Part shown: piece by piece, positions 1 through 9,657 of the stretch | Layout: each line of letters starts with the position of its first letter | Position numbering within the stretch: the first letter of the stretch is position 1 | Source of the DNA: Novosphingobium sp. | GTDB lineage: Bacteria > Pseudomonadota > Alphaproteobacteria > Sphingomonadales > Sphingomonadaceae | DNA: 64,000 nucleotides | Direction of reading: 5' to 3' | Assembly: GCA_016719755.1 (NCBI GenBank) | Contig: JADJYM010000016.1 | Span: 372,001 to 436,000, forward strand | Made by a program: the position numbers and the translations under genes | Notes under the pieces: generated by a model | Seen by the model: the letters and a program-made list of their open reading frames with translations, nothing else | Databases searched by the model: none | Told to the model about the DNA's origin: nothing

Positions 1-895
<895 letters not shown>

Positions 896-899
<4 letters not shown>

Positions 900-3142
900 C
901 CGCCGCCGCGACGTCACAGCCGCCGGTGCGGCGCTGGCTGTTCGCGGTCACCATCCTGACCGGCAGTTTCCTGCTGTTCCTGATCCAGCCGATGGTCGCG
1001 CGCATGGCGCTGCCGCGCCTGGGCGGGGCGCCCAACGTCTGGAACAGCGCGATGCTGGTCTATCAGGCGCTGCTGCTGGCGGGCTATGCCTATGCCCACT
1101 GGATCGGCGGGCTGAGCCTGCGGCGGCAGGGGCAGGTCCATCTGGCGCTGTTCGCGTTCGCCGCGCTGACCCTGCCGGTCGCCCTGGCGGAGCTGCCGCC
1201 GCCTGCGCCGGGCAGCGAGGTGTTCTGGGTGCCTGCGCTGCTCGCGCTGTCGATCGGGCCGGTGTTTTTCCTGGTTTCGGCGCAGGCGCCGCTGATGCAG
1301 CGCTGGTACGCCGCCCATCCGCAGGCGGGTGAGCCGTGGGCGCTTTATGCCGCGTCCAATCTGGGCAGCTTTGGCGGGCTGATCGCCTATCCCCTGCTGG
1401 CCGAACCGCTGCTCAGCCTGCATGCCCAGGCCTGGGCGTGGAGCGCGGGCTATCTGCTGCTGCTTGGCCTGATTGCCGCCGCCGCATGGATGCGGCGGGG
1501 TCTCGACGTCACGATCGAACCCGGGCCGACCGGGCATGGCGAAGCCGCCCCGCCGGTGCCGCGCCGCCGGATCGCGCTGTGGCTGGCACTGGCGGCGGTC
1601 CCGTCGGGGCTGATGCTGTCGACCACCACGCACCTCACCACCGATATTGTCGCGATGCCGCTGCTGTGGGTGATTCCGCTGGGCATCTACCTGCTCAGCT
1701 TCGCGGTCGCCTTTGCCGAGCGGCGGCAGGCGGCGCGCCTGCTTGCGGCGCTGGCCTGGGTGGCGGTGCTGGGGGCGGGCGGGCTCGCCATGATCTCGAC
1801 CCATTCGGCGGGGCTGGTGCCGGTCTTCGCCAGCCTCGCGCTGCTGTTCTTCGTCTGCGTCGCGCTGCACGCGCGGCTTTATGACCTGCGGCCCGATTCG
1901 CGGCATCTCACGCTGTTCTACCTGACGATGTCGGCGGGGGGCGCGCTGGGCGGGCTGTTCACCGCGCTGATTGCGCCGCTGGTGTTCGACTGGGTCTGGG
2001 AACACCCCTTGCTGGTGCTGGCCGCCGCCGCGCTGCTGCCGCGCGATTCCCTGCCTGACTGGCGCAGGCTGAAGGGGCTGGAGCCGGAAATGGTGCGCCT
2101 CGCGCTGTTCATCCTGCTGGGTTTTGCGGCCTTTTCCGGCTGGCAGCTGCGTGATCTGGCGCTGATGGTCGACAAGCAACCGCTGTACTGGATCTGGTCG
2201 GCGGTGCTGGTGCTGATCGGCCTGGCGCTGGTGCCGTGGCGCGGTGCGGTGGTGGGGCTGCTGCTGGGAATCATGCTGGTGCAGGGCGGGCTGCTGACGC
2301 TGGAGGACAGCCGCGATGGCGTGCGCACCCGCAGCTACTTCGGGATCTACACCGTGCGCGACTATCCCGCCGAGCGGCTGCGCACCCTGGCCCACGGCAC
2401 CACGCTGCACGGCGAGCAATCGACCGATTCCGCGCTGCGCCGGATCCCGCGCACCTATTACGGGCCGGGTTCGGGGGCGGGCATGACGCTGACGCGGGCG
2501 AGGGCGCTGTTCGGCCCGGCGCCGCGCGTGGCGGTGGTGGGGCTGGGCACGGGGACGCTCGCCTGCTTTCACCAGCCGGGGATGCGCTTCACCTTTTACG
2601 AGATCGATCCGGCCGTGCTGAAGCTATCGCGCCAGGGCACTTTCACTTACCTGTCCGACTGCACGCCGGGCGCGCCGGTGGTGATCGGCGATGCCCGGAT
2701 CGAGCTGGAACGCGCGCCGCGCGGTTCGGTCGATCTGATGGCGATCGATGCGTTCTCGTCGGATTCGATCCCGCTTCACCTGCTGACCGACGAGGCCTTT
2801 GGGATCTATCTCGATGCCCTGGCGCCGCGCGGGGTGCTGCTGGTGCACATTTCCAACCGCTTCATCGATCTGGAACCGGCGCTCAGCGCCGAAGTGCGCC
2901 GCCGCGGCCTGCACGCCGCGGTGCGCGAGGACAATCCGGAGCCGGACGAGGCGCTGGGCTATACCGGATCGACCTGGGTGGCGATCAGCCGCGACGCGGG
3001 GCAGATCAAGGTCCTTGAAGCCGGGGCCCCGGCAATGGCATGGCGCCCGCTCGGCGCACCCGCGCCGCAGGTGTGGACCGATGACCACGCCTCGATCCTG
3101 CCCTACCTGCAATGGCGCAATTTCCTGGGAAGACCGCAATGA
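896..3142 (+). CDS. Polytopic membrane protein fused to a spermidine-synthase-like domain
   Basis: A 748-residue fusion. Roughly the first 480 residues are a run of about a dozen hydrophobic segments. The C-terminal part is a Rossmann fold of the polyamine synthase type, with a nucleotide-binding loop VVGLGTGTL near residue 546, an acidic YEID strand about 30 residues later and IDAFSSD near residue 617, at the position of the catalytic aspartate region of SpeE. Such fusions are common in Proteobacteria and are annotated as fused MFS/spermidine synthase. Whether they make polyamines is not established, so I make no claim about the substrate. ATGA overlaps at both ends place it in one operon with the GNAT and the carbonic anhydrase homologue. 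Confidence 0.85.
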
Positions 3143-3717
3143 CCCGATCCGACATCACGATCCTGACCCTTAACGGCAAGACTCCGCGCATTCACGAGAG
3201 CGCCTTCATCGCGCCGGGCGTGCGGCTGATCGGCGATGTGGAGATCGGTGCGGATGTCAGCATCTGGTACAACTGCGTGCTGCGCGCGGACGTCAGCCGG
3301 ATCGTGATCGGGGCACGCACCAACGTGCAGGACGGCAGCGTGATCCACTGCGACAGCCCGATGCCCGGCGCGCCGGACGGCTATCCCACGATCATCGGTG
3401 AAGACGTGCTGATCGGCCACATGGCGATGATCCACGGCACCCGGATCGAGGACCGCGGCTTTGTCGGCTTTGCCGCGCAAACGATGAACGGCTGCGTGAT
3501 CGAGGCGGACGGGATGCTGGCGGCGGGCGCGCTGCTGGCCCCGAACAAGCGTATTCCCTCGCGCCAGTTGTGGAGCGGGCGGCCCGCGACCCATATGCGC
3601 GATCTGGATGACCGCGCGCTGGCCGGATTGCAGCTGGGCGTGAAGCACTATGTGGAGAACGCCAAGGTCCACAAGGCGGCGCTGGAAGCCGGTGCCGATG
3701 GCGCGGCCCAGGGTTGA
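3139..3717 (+). CDS. Gamma-class carbonic anhydrase family protein
   Basis: A 192-residue left-handed beta-helix protein made of hexapeptide repeats. The three expected metal-ligand histidines are present: His70 in VIHCD and the His94/His99 pair in GHMAMIHG, matching the Cam-type spacing. Members either hydrate CO2 or bind related ligands; activity varies in the bacterial YrdA/PaaY-like branch, so catalysis is likely but not proven. The ATG at 3139 overlaps the previous stop and has a GGGAAG ribosome site just upstream. The last 20 bases overlap the next gene. A SulP anion transporter lies convergently downstream, which could fit bicarbonate handling, but that link is inference. Confidence 0.88.
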   Translation: MTRSDITILTLNGKTPRIHESAFIAPGVRLIGDVEIGADVSIWYNCVLRADVSRIVIGARTNVQDGSVIHCDSPMPGAPDGYPTIIGEDVLIGHMAMIHGTRIEDRGFVGFAAQTMNGCVIEADGMLAAGALLAPNKRIPSRQLWSGRPATHMRDLDDRALAGLQLGVKHYVENAKVHKAALEAGADGAAQG

Positions 3718-3979
3718 CCTGCCCCCGGCCGAAGCGATCCGCGCGCTGGCCGATGGCGAAGGGCGCCTGGCCCTGCGGGTCACGCCCGGTGCCCGCAGCG
3801 AGGGCCTTGAAATCGCCGATGGCCGCCTGCTGGTGAAGGTCCGCGTCAAGCCCGAGGACGGCAAGGCCAACGAAGCCGTGCTGCGCCTGCTTGCCGCAGC
3901 GCTGGGCATAGCGACGTCACGACTGCGGATGTTGCGCGGCGCAACCGGGCGCGACAAGCTCGTCGGAATCGGGGACTAG
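3698..3979 (+). CDS. DUF167 (YggU-like) family protein
   Basis: A 93-residue cytoplasmic protein of the DUF167/YggU family, function unknown. The family signature, a lysine-rich strand followed by a Gly-Lys-Ala-Asn turn and a helix (KPEDGKANEAVLRLL), lies at about residues 45-60. The pattern after it, ending in GATGRDKLV, is also typical. I chose the ATG at 3698, inside the end of the carbonic anhydrase gene (20-base overlap), because a longer frame gives an unrelated arginine-rich leader. It ends four bases before the end of the convergent SulP gene. Confidence 0.85.
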   Translation: MARPRVDLPPAEAIRALADGEGRLALRVTPGARSEGLEIADGRLLVKVRVKPEDGKANEAVLRLLAAALGIATSRLRMLRGATGRDKLVGIGD

Positions 3980-3983
3980 CGCC

Positions 3984-5246
3984 CTAGCGCTCCGGCGTGT
4001 GCCACTCTTCGGCCTGCAGGCGGCTTTCGCGCAGGCGCAGGGCCAGCCCCAGGCCAACCCCGACGCCGATTGCCACTGTCAGGTCGGCCAGCACGGTCAG
4101 CACCAGAGTCAGCACCAGCAGCACCCGGTCGCTGACCGGGGCCGACCAGTAGCTGGCCCACTTGTGCGGCTCGCTCATGTTCCACGCGGTGGTCAGCAGC
4201 AGTGCGGCCAGGGCGGGCATGACGAGGTATCCGGCAAGCGGCGCGGCAATCAGCATGACCAGCAGGATCGCCGCGGCGTGGACCAGTCCGGCGACCGGGG
4301 TGGTACCCCCGGCGCGGATGTTGGTCGCGGTGCGGGCGATCGCGCCGGTGGCGGGCAGGCCGCCGAACAGGGCGGAACCGATGTTGGCCCAGCCCTGGGC
4401 CAGGACCTCGGCATTGGGGCGGTGGCTGCCCTCGATCATCCGGTCCGCGACCATCGCCGACAGCAGCGATTCGATCGCCGCCAGGAATGCGATCACCAGG
4501 GCCGATGGCAGCAGCTCGGTCAGCCGCGCCAAGGTGACGACGGGCAGGGAGGGAGCGGGCAGCGAGGCGGGCAAGGCGCCGAACCGCGAGGCGATGGTAT
4601 CGACCGGCAGCTGGGTCCAGGCGATCGCGGCGGAAATCGCGGCCATGACCACGATCAGCCCCGGAAAGCGGGGGAACAGGCGGCGCAGCAGCACGATCAG
4701 GATCAGCGCGGCAAGGCCGGTGCCCAGCGCCGCCGGGTTGAGGCTGGCGCGCGCTGCCCACAGGGCTTGCAGCTTGGGCAGGAACTCGGCGGGCATGGCG
4801 GCGCCGGTCAGCCCGAACAGGTCCTTGAGCTGGCTGGACGCGATGATGATCGCGATGCCGATGGTAAAGCCGTTGACCACCGCTTCGGGGACAAAGGCGA
4901 TCAGGTTGCCCGCGCGCAGCAGCCCGGCCAGCACCAGAATCGCCCCGGCCATCAGTGTGGCCAGCACCAGCCCGTCATAGCCATGCTGCACGATAACGCC
5001 GTAGACGACGACGATGAACGCCCCGGTCGGCCCGCCGATCTGCACCCGGCTGCCGCCCAGCAGCGAGATCAGGAAACCGGCGACGATGGCGGTGATCAGG
5101 CCCTTGGCGGGATCGGCGCCCGAAGCGATGGCAATGGCGATGCTCAGCGGCAGGGCCACCATCGCCACGGTCACCCCGGCGAAGGCATCGGCGGCAAACT
5201 GCGCGGCGGTATAGCCGGGCAGCGTGGTCAGCAATTTCGGCTTCAT
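3984..5246 (-). CDS. SulP (SLC26) family inorganic anion transporter lacking a STAS domain
   Basis: A 420-residue inner-membrane transporter. It begins with the family's entry sequence (PGYTAAQFAADAFAGVTVAMVALPLS) and contains the conserved GPTGAFIV turn near residue 90, with about twelve membrane segments. Family members move sulfate, bicarbonate or other anions. Usual SulP proteins run to about 500-570 residues and end in a cytoplasmic STAS domain. Here the protein stops shortly after the last membrane helix with a 20-residue charged tail, and I see no frameshift that would add STAS. The ATG at 5246 was chosen because the protein aligns from MKPKLLTTLPGY. The substrate is unknown. Confidence 0.88.
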   Translation of the reverse strand: MKPKLLTTLPGYTAAQFAADAFAGVTVAMVALPLSIAIAIASGADPAKGLITAIVAGFLISLLGGSRVQIGGPTGAFIVVVYGVIVQHGYDGLVLATLMAGAILVLAGLLRAGNLIAFVPEAVVNGFTIGIAIIIASSQLKDLFGLTGAAMPAEFLPKLQALWAARASLNPAALGTGLAALILIVLLRRLFPRFPGLIVVMAAISAAIAWTQLPVDTIASRFGALPASLPAPSLPVVTLARLTELLPSALVIAFLAAIESLLSAMVADRMIEGSHRPNAEVLAQGWANIGSALFGGLPATGAIARTATNIRAGGTTPVAGLVHAAAILLVMLIAAPLAGYLVMPALAALLLTTAWNMSEPHKWASYWSAPVSDRVLLVLTLVLTVLADLTVAIGVGVGLGLALRLRESRLQAEEWHTPER

Positions 5247-5283
5247 GGCCTGATGGCTTAATCGGCGATTGCGTAATTTGCAA

Positions 5284-5706
5284 CTATGCCCGAGCCATGC
5301 CCCTCGCCATCCGTTCGAGCACGTCGGCCATGGCATCGGCGATTTCCCGATCGGCCACTTCCGCCTCGGCAATCGCCCGGCGCATCGCGTCCGACCACTG
5401 GACGGCGGTGTCGCTCGTGATCCGGAAGCCGCTGTGGGCGCTCATCATGCACTTGCCGGGATTGGCCTCGAACCAGTCGCGCGGGCCGCCGGCCCAGCCA
5501 GCCAGGAACAGCGGCAGCGAGGCGCGCATTTCCGCAAGGTCCGGGGCGTGCATCGCGCGCAGCTCGGCATAGGCCGGGTCCTGATCCATCAGGTCGTAGA
5601 AGCGCTCGCAGATGGCGCGCAGCACCGGGTGGCCGCCAATCCGCTCGAACGGAGTGGTGGCCGGAGTCGCTTCAGGAGGAACTTCGGCAGTAGCGGCTTC
5701 GGTCAC
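5284..5706 (-). CDS. Group II truncated haemoglobin-like protein
   Basis: A 140-residue protein of the 2-over-2 globin fold, starting at a GTG. Typical family features are the IGGHPVLRAICERFYDLM helix, the FLAGWAGGP segment, a histidine in SAHSGF at the proximal haem-ligand position, and a tryptophan in the QWSDAMRRA helix, the G8 tryptophan of group II. About 20 residues at the N-terminus are a low-complexity Ala/Pro/Glu/Thr extension. Family members bind O2 or NO or help detoxify them; the role here is not known. It is read leftward ahead of the SulP gene with a 37-base gap. Confidence 0.82.
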   Translation of the reverse strand: MTEAATAEVPPEATPATTPFERIGGHPVLRAICERFYDLMDQDPAYAELRAMHAPDLAEMRASLPLFLAGWAGGPRDWFEANPGKCMMSAHSGFRITSDTAVQWSDAMRRAIAEAEVADREIADAMADVLERMARGMARA

Positions 5707-5778
5707 GTCAGGGCTCCGGCAGACAGATCGGGTCAGCCTTGCCCTAGCAGCCTCCCGCGGGGAGGAGATTGACCGAGG

Positions 5779-8175
5779 TCAATCCGCCTCGCCGCCCGGT
5801 TCGTCGCTGGTTTCCGGTGCCGCCTTGGGCCTCGGCTTGCGCTTGCCGCTCGCTGGAGCGGCCGCCGCCTTCTTCGCCTTGCGGTCGAGCTTGGGCGGGG
5901 CCGGGGTCAGTTCGAAGCCCAGCCCATCGTCCTTGACGCTGACGTGGACCTCGCCGCCGTGGCGCAGCTTGCCGAACAGCAGCTCCTCGGCCAGCGGCTG
6001 CTTGACCTTCTCCTGGATCAGGCGGGCCATCGGCCGCGCGCCATAAAGTTTGTCATAGCCGCGCGCGCCCAGCCATTCGCGGGCGTCGCTGTCGAACTGG
6101 ATGTGGACGTTCTGTTCGGCCAGCTGGAGTTCGAGCTGCAGCACGAACTTGTCGACCACCCGGCTGACCACTTCGGTGCCGAGGTAGGCAAAGGGCACGA
6201 TCGCATCGAGCCGGTTGCGGAATTCCGGGCTGAACATCCGCTTCACCGCTTCATCGCCCGCGTCCGCTTTGGACACGTCGCCGAAACCGATCCCCTGCTT
6301 GGCCATGTCGCTGGCCCCTGCATTGGTGGTCATGATCAGCACGACATTGCGGAAATCGACCGTCTTGCCGTGGTGGTCGGTCAGCCGCCCGTTGTCCATC
6401 ACCTGCAGCAGGATGTTGAACAAATCGGGGTGCGCCTTCTCGATCTCGTCGAGCAGCAGGACGCAGTGCGGCTGCTGGTCGATCGCATCGGTCAACAGGC
6501 CGCCCTGGTCGAACCCGACATAGCCCGGAGGCGCGCCGATCAGGCGGGAAACCGAATGACGCTCCATGTATTCGGACATGTCGAAGCGCTGCATCGGAAT
6601 GCCCAGGATCGAGGCAAGCTGCTTGGCCACTTCGGTCTTGCCGACCCCGGTCGGGCCGGAGAACAGGAACGAGCCGATCGGCTTGTCCGGATCGCGCAGC
6701 CCCGCGCGGGACAGCTTCATCGCGCTGGAAAGCACCTCGATCGCCTTGTCCTGGCCGAACACCACGCGCTTCAGATCGCGCTCAAGGTGCTCCAGCGCCT
6801 GGCGGTCGTCGGACGAAACGGACTTGGGCGGAATGCGCGCCATGGTCGCGATCACGGCCTCGATCTCGCGCGCGGTGATGGTCTTCTTGCGCTTGGATGG
6901 CGGCACCAGCATCTGCATCGCACCCACCTCGTCGATCACGTCGATCGCCTTGTCGGGCAGCTTGCGGTCGTTGATGTAGCGCGCCGACAGCTCGACCGCG
7001 GTCTTGATCGCGTCGGGCGTGTACTTGACCTTGTGGTGTTCCTCGAAGGCGGTGCGCAGGCCGCGCAGGATCTTGATCGTGTCCTCGACCGTGGGTTCGT
7101 TGACGTCGATCTTCTGGAACCGGCGCAGCAGGGCGCGGTCCTTTTCGAAGTGGTTGCGGAATTCCTTGTAGGTGGTCGACCCGATGCAGCGGATCGTCCC
7201 GCCCGACAGCGCGGGCTTGAGCAGGTTGGACGCGTCCATCGCCCCGCCGCTGGTCGCGCCCGCGCCGATCACGGTGTGGATCTCGTCGATGAACAGGACC
7301 GCGTGGGGCATCTTTTCAAGTTCCGAGACGACCTGCTTGAGCCGTTCCTCGAAATCGCCGCGATAGCGGGTGCCGGCCAGCAGGCTGCCCATGTCGAGCG
7401 AATAGATCACCGCCGGGGCCAGCACTTCGGGCACTTCGCCTTCCACGATCTTGCGCGCCAGGCCTTCGGCGATGGCGGTCTTGCCGACGCCCGGATCGCC
7501 GACATAGAGCGGGTTGTTCTTGGAGCGGCGGCACAGGATCTGGATCGTGCGGTCCACTTCCGGGCCGCGACCGATCAGCGGATCGACCTTGCCGGCCAGC
7601 GCCTTCTCGTTGAGGTTGACGCAGAACTGGTCGAGCGCGGTTTCCTTCTTGCCGTCCTTGCCCGAGGACTTTTCCTCCGGCTGGGCCGGGGTCTCGCCTT
7701 CGCTGCCCTTGGGGCTGCGATCCTCGATCCGGCGGCCGCCCTTGCCGATCCCGTGGCTGATGAAGCTGACCGCGTCGAGCCGGCTCATGTCCTGCTGCTG
7801 CAGGAAATAGACGGCATAGCTGTCCCGCTCGGAAAACAGGGCGACCAGCACGTTGGCGCCGGTCACCGTGTCCTTGCCCGACGACTGGACGTGCAGGATG
7901 GCGCGCTGGATCACCCGCTGGAAGCCCGCGGTGGGCGATGGATCGCCCTTTTCCTCGGTCTTGAGCGACTGGTATTCCTGATCGAGGTACTGGCGCACGA
8001 CATCGCCCAGCTCGCCCAGTTCCACGCCGCAGGCCTGCATCACCTGCGCGGCGTCCGGATCGTCGATCAGCGCGAGGAGCAGATGCTCCAGCGTGGCATA
8101 TTCGTGGCTGCGGTCCGACGCATTGGTCAGCGCGGCGTGCAGCGTTTTCTCGAGGCTCTGGGCAAAACTGGGCAT
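5779..8175 (-). CDS. clpA: ATP-dependent Clp protease ATP-binding subunit ClpA
   Basis: A 798-residue AAA+ unfoldase that feeds substrates to ClpP in the cytoplasm. The N-terminal double Clp repeat (residues 1-145) is followed by a charged linker, a first ATPase domain with Walker A GDPGVGKTA at 226-234 and Walker B VLFIDEIHT, and a second domain with GPTGVGKTE near residue 510 and LLLDEIEKAHPD. No M-domain coiled coil is seen, which separates it from ClpB. The C-terminus carries a 60-residue Lys/Ala/Pro-rich tail. clpS, often just upstream, is not in the flanking sequence. The 5' region has an unusual hairpin and a tandem repeat, described separately. Confidence 0.96.
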   Translation of the reverse strand: MPSFAQSLEKTLHAALTNASDRSHEYATLEHLLLALIDDPDAAQVMQACGVELGELGDVVRQYLDQEYQSLKTEEKGDPSPTAGFQRVIQRAILHVQSSGKDTVTGANVLVALFSERDSYAVYFLQQQDMSRLDAVSFISHGIGKGGRRIEDRSPKGSEGETPAQPEEKSSGKDGKKETALDQFCVNLNEKALAGKVDPLIGRGPEVDRTIQILCRRSKNNPLYVGDPGVGKTAIAEGLARKIVEGEVPEVLAPAVIYSLDMGSLLAGTRYRGDFEERLKQVVSELEKMPHAVLFIDEIHTVIGAGATSGGAMDASNLLKPALSGGTIRCIGSTTYKEFRNHFEKDRALLRRFQKIDVNEPTVEDTIKILRGLRTAFEEHHKVKYTPDAIKTAVELSARYINDRKLPDKAIDVIDEVGAMQMLVPPSKRKKTITAREIEAVIATMARIPPKSVSSDDRQALEHLERDLKRVVFGQDKAIEVLSSAMKLSRAGLRDPDKPIGSFLFSGPTGVGKTEVAKQLASILGIPMQRFDMSEYMERHSVSRLIGAPPGYVGFDQGGLLTDAIDQQPHCVLLLDEIEKAHPDLFNILLQVMDNGRLTDHHGKTVDFRNVVLIMTTNAGASDMAKQGIGFGDVSKADAGDEAVKRMFSPEFRNRLDAIVPFAYLGTEVVSRVVDKFVLQLELQLAEQNVHIQFDSDAREWLGARGYDKLYGARPMARLIQEKVKQPLAEELLFGKLRHGGEVHVSVKDDGLGFELTPAPPKLDRKAKKAAAAPASGKRKPRPKAAPETSDEPGGEAD

Positions 8176-8202
8176 CTAGCGCTCTTTCCCGGGCAGGAAT
8201 GG

Positions 8203-8221
8203 CCTTCCCGTTGCGGGAAGG
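8203..8221 (-). promoter_or_regulatory. Perfect 8-bp stem-loop in the clpA leader
   Basis: CCTTCCCG and CGGGAAGG flank a three-base loop, ending 28 bases before the clpA ATG. The stem is perfect and GC-rich and no T-run follows it in the clpA direction, so it is more likely an mRNA leader structure or an attenuator-like element than a simple terminator. Function not shown. Confidence 0.4.
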
Positions 8222-8245
8222 TATGAACAGGCTTGGTTAACCGAA

Positions 8246-8309
8246 CCTATACGGAGGACTATATGGGCTTTGGGGCCTATATCGGCTTCGGAACCTATAT
8301 GGGTACGGG
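8246..8309. repeat. Imperfect 17-18 bp tandem repeat before clpA
   Basis: Four imperfect copies begin at 8246, 8259, 8276 and 8294, each starting with (C)CTATA and continuing GG...GG; the two central copies are CTATATGGGCTTTGGGG and CCTATATCGGCTTCGGAA. It lies between the end of the DUF1192 gene and clpA, 71-134 bases upstream of the clpA start. On the minus strand the units present repeated CATATAGG or GATATAGG cores that resemble -10 elements. A GGTTAACC palindrome (8235-8242) lies between it and the leader hairpin. Confidence 0.6.
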
Positions 8310-8339
8310 CCGCGAACGCGAAAGGGGCGGCCGCAGGGA

Positions 8340-8540
8340 TCATGACGATCGCGGCCTGAACAGGGCATCGGCGGCGGCGCGGTGGGCGCTGGCGCGATCC
8401 CGGTGGGCACGGACCCGCGCGATTTCGGCTTCCAGCAGGGCAATCCGCTCCGCCAGCTCGTCCTGCGAATAGGAATCGAGCGCTTCCTTCGCCAGCAGTC
8501 CGGCGGCGTCGCTTCTGGGCCGGGGCAGGTCATCGTCCAT
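8340..8540 (-). CDS. DUF1192 family small protein
   Basis: A 66-residue acidic-then-basic protein, beginning MDDDLPRP and dominated by one predicted helix or coiled coil (DELAERIALLEAEIARVRAHR). This matches the DUF1192 family found in Alphaproteobacteria, function unknown. The ATG at 8540 was chosen because family members start with the acidic MDDD/E motif. A 36-base longer reading frame upstream has no family support. It lies upstream of clpA on the same strand, separated by about 160 bases of repeat-bearing DNA, and is divergent from the quinone oxidoreductase gene. Confidence 0.78.
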   Translation of the reverse strand: MDDDLPRPRSDAAGLLAKEALDSYSQDELAERIALLEAEIARVRAHRDRASAHRAAADALFRPRSS

Positions 8541-8632
8541 GAGGGGGAGAATCGGACGCGTTGCGCTTGCTGTCAACCGGTTGCGCGGTTAGGGAACCTG
8601 CCTGCGGCATTCGCGCGGACAGGGGCAGGCAA

Positions 8633-9646
8633 ATGATTGTATCGCTTCCGGAATCGATGGCGGCAGCGGGGTTCGAAGCCCCCGGCGGGCCGGAGGTGCT
8701 GCGGATCGAACGTCTGCCCGTGCCGGTGCCGGGACCGGACGAGGTGCTGGTCCGGGTTGCCTATGCCGGGGTGAATCGCCCCGACGTGATCCAGCGGCAG
8801 GGTTTCTATCCGCCGCCGCCGGGTGCCTCGCCGATTCCCGGGCTGGAGATCGCGGGCGAAGTGGTGGCACTGGGCGCGGGCGCGACGCCCGAACTGCTGG
8901 GCCAGCAGGTCTGTGCGCTGGTTTCGGGCGGGGGCTATGCCGAATACTGCCTGGCCCATGCCGAGCACTGCCTGCCGGTACCCGATGGCCTGCCGCTCGA
9001 CATGGCGGCCGCCCTGCCCGAAACGCTGTTCACCGTCTGGCACAACGTGTTCGAGCGCGGCTGGGCGAAAGAGGGCGAGACGCTGCTGGTCCATGGCGGC
9101 ACCAGCGGGATCGGTTCGATGGCGTGTCTGCTGGGCAAGGCCTTTGGCCTCACCGTCATCGTCACCTGCGGCGGGGCAGACAAGTGCGCCGCAGCGCTGA
9201 AGATCGGCGCTGACCACGCGATCGATTACAAGGCGCAGGATTTCGTGGCCGAAGTGGCCGCGATCACCGGCGGCAAGGGGGTGGAACTGGTGCTCGACAT
9301 GGTCGCGGGCGACTATGTGATGCGCAACCTGAAATGCCTGGCCGACGATGGCCGCCACGTCACCATCGCGGTGCAGGGCGGGGTTCGGGCCGAAATCAAC
9401 ATGGCCGAAGTGATGCGCCGCCGCCTGACGCTGACCGGATCGACGCTGCGGCCGCGCTCGGCCCAGTTCAAGGCGCTGCTGACCCAGGAAATCGCCCGGC
9501 TCGCCTGGCCGCTGGTCGAGGCGGGCAGGCTGCGTCCGGTGATGGACCGCACCTTCGCGCTGGCCGATGCCGCCGCGGCCCATGCCCGGATGGAACAGGG
9601 TGCGCACATCGGCAAGATCGTGCTGGAGGTCGGCGGGGCGGGCTGA
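8633..9646 (+). CDS. NAD(P)H quinone oxidoreductase, PIG3 family (zinc-free MDR superfamily)
   Basis: A 337-residue medium-chain reductase without the structural or catalytic zinc ligands. It shows the quinone-oxidoreductase N-terminal domain (VRVAYAGVNRPDVIQRQGFYPPPPG) and a Rossmann domain with HGGTSGIGSMA near residue 155, followed by a TCGGADKCAAALKIGADHAIDY segment for NADPH binding. It probably reduces quinones with NADPH in the cytoplasm. The ATG at 8633 follows AGGGGCAGG at a good distance; an internal ATG eight codons later is an alternative. It is a single gene, divergent from DUF1192 and convergent with the lipoprotein gene. Confidence 0.9.
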   Translation: MIVSLPESMAAAGFEAPGGPEVLRIERLPVPVPGPDEVLVRVAYAGVNRPDVIQRQGFYPPPPGASPIPGLEIAGEVVALGAGATPELLGQQVCALVSGGGYAEYCLAHAEHCLPVPDGLPLDMAAALPETLFTVWHNVFERGWAKEGETLLVHGGTSGIGSMACLLGKAFGLTVIVTCGGADKCAAALKIGADHAIDYKAQDFVAEVAAITGGKGVELVLDMVAGDYVMRNLKCLADDGRHVTIAVQGGVRAEINMAEVMRRRLTLTGSTLRPRSAQFKALLTQEIARLAWPLVEAGRLRPVMDRTFALADAAAAHARMEQGAHIGKIVLEVGGAG

Positions 9647-9657
9647 CCCCGCGCCGG

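Noticed and set aside
914-2572. Long open frame antisense to the spermidine-synthase-like gene
   Set aside because: Arg/Gln/Pro-rich translation without domains; it follows from the high GC and codon bias of the real gene.
5944-8226. A 760-codon open frame antisense to clpA
   Set aside because: No recognisable family, and clpA on the other strand is complete with all motifs.
8261-8320. Tiny gene encoding a GFGxYxG repeat peptide before clpA
   Set aside because: The frame continues into an arginine-rich non-conserved stretch antisense to DUF1192; the repeat is better read as DNA structure.
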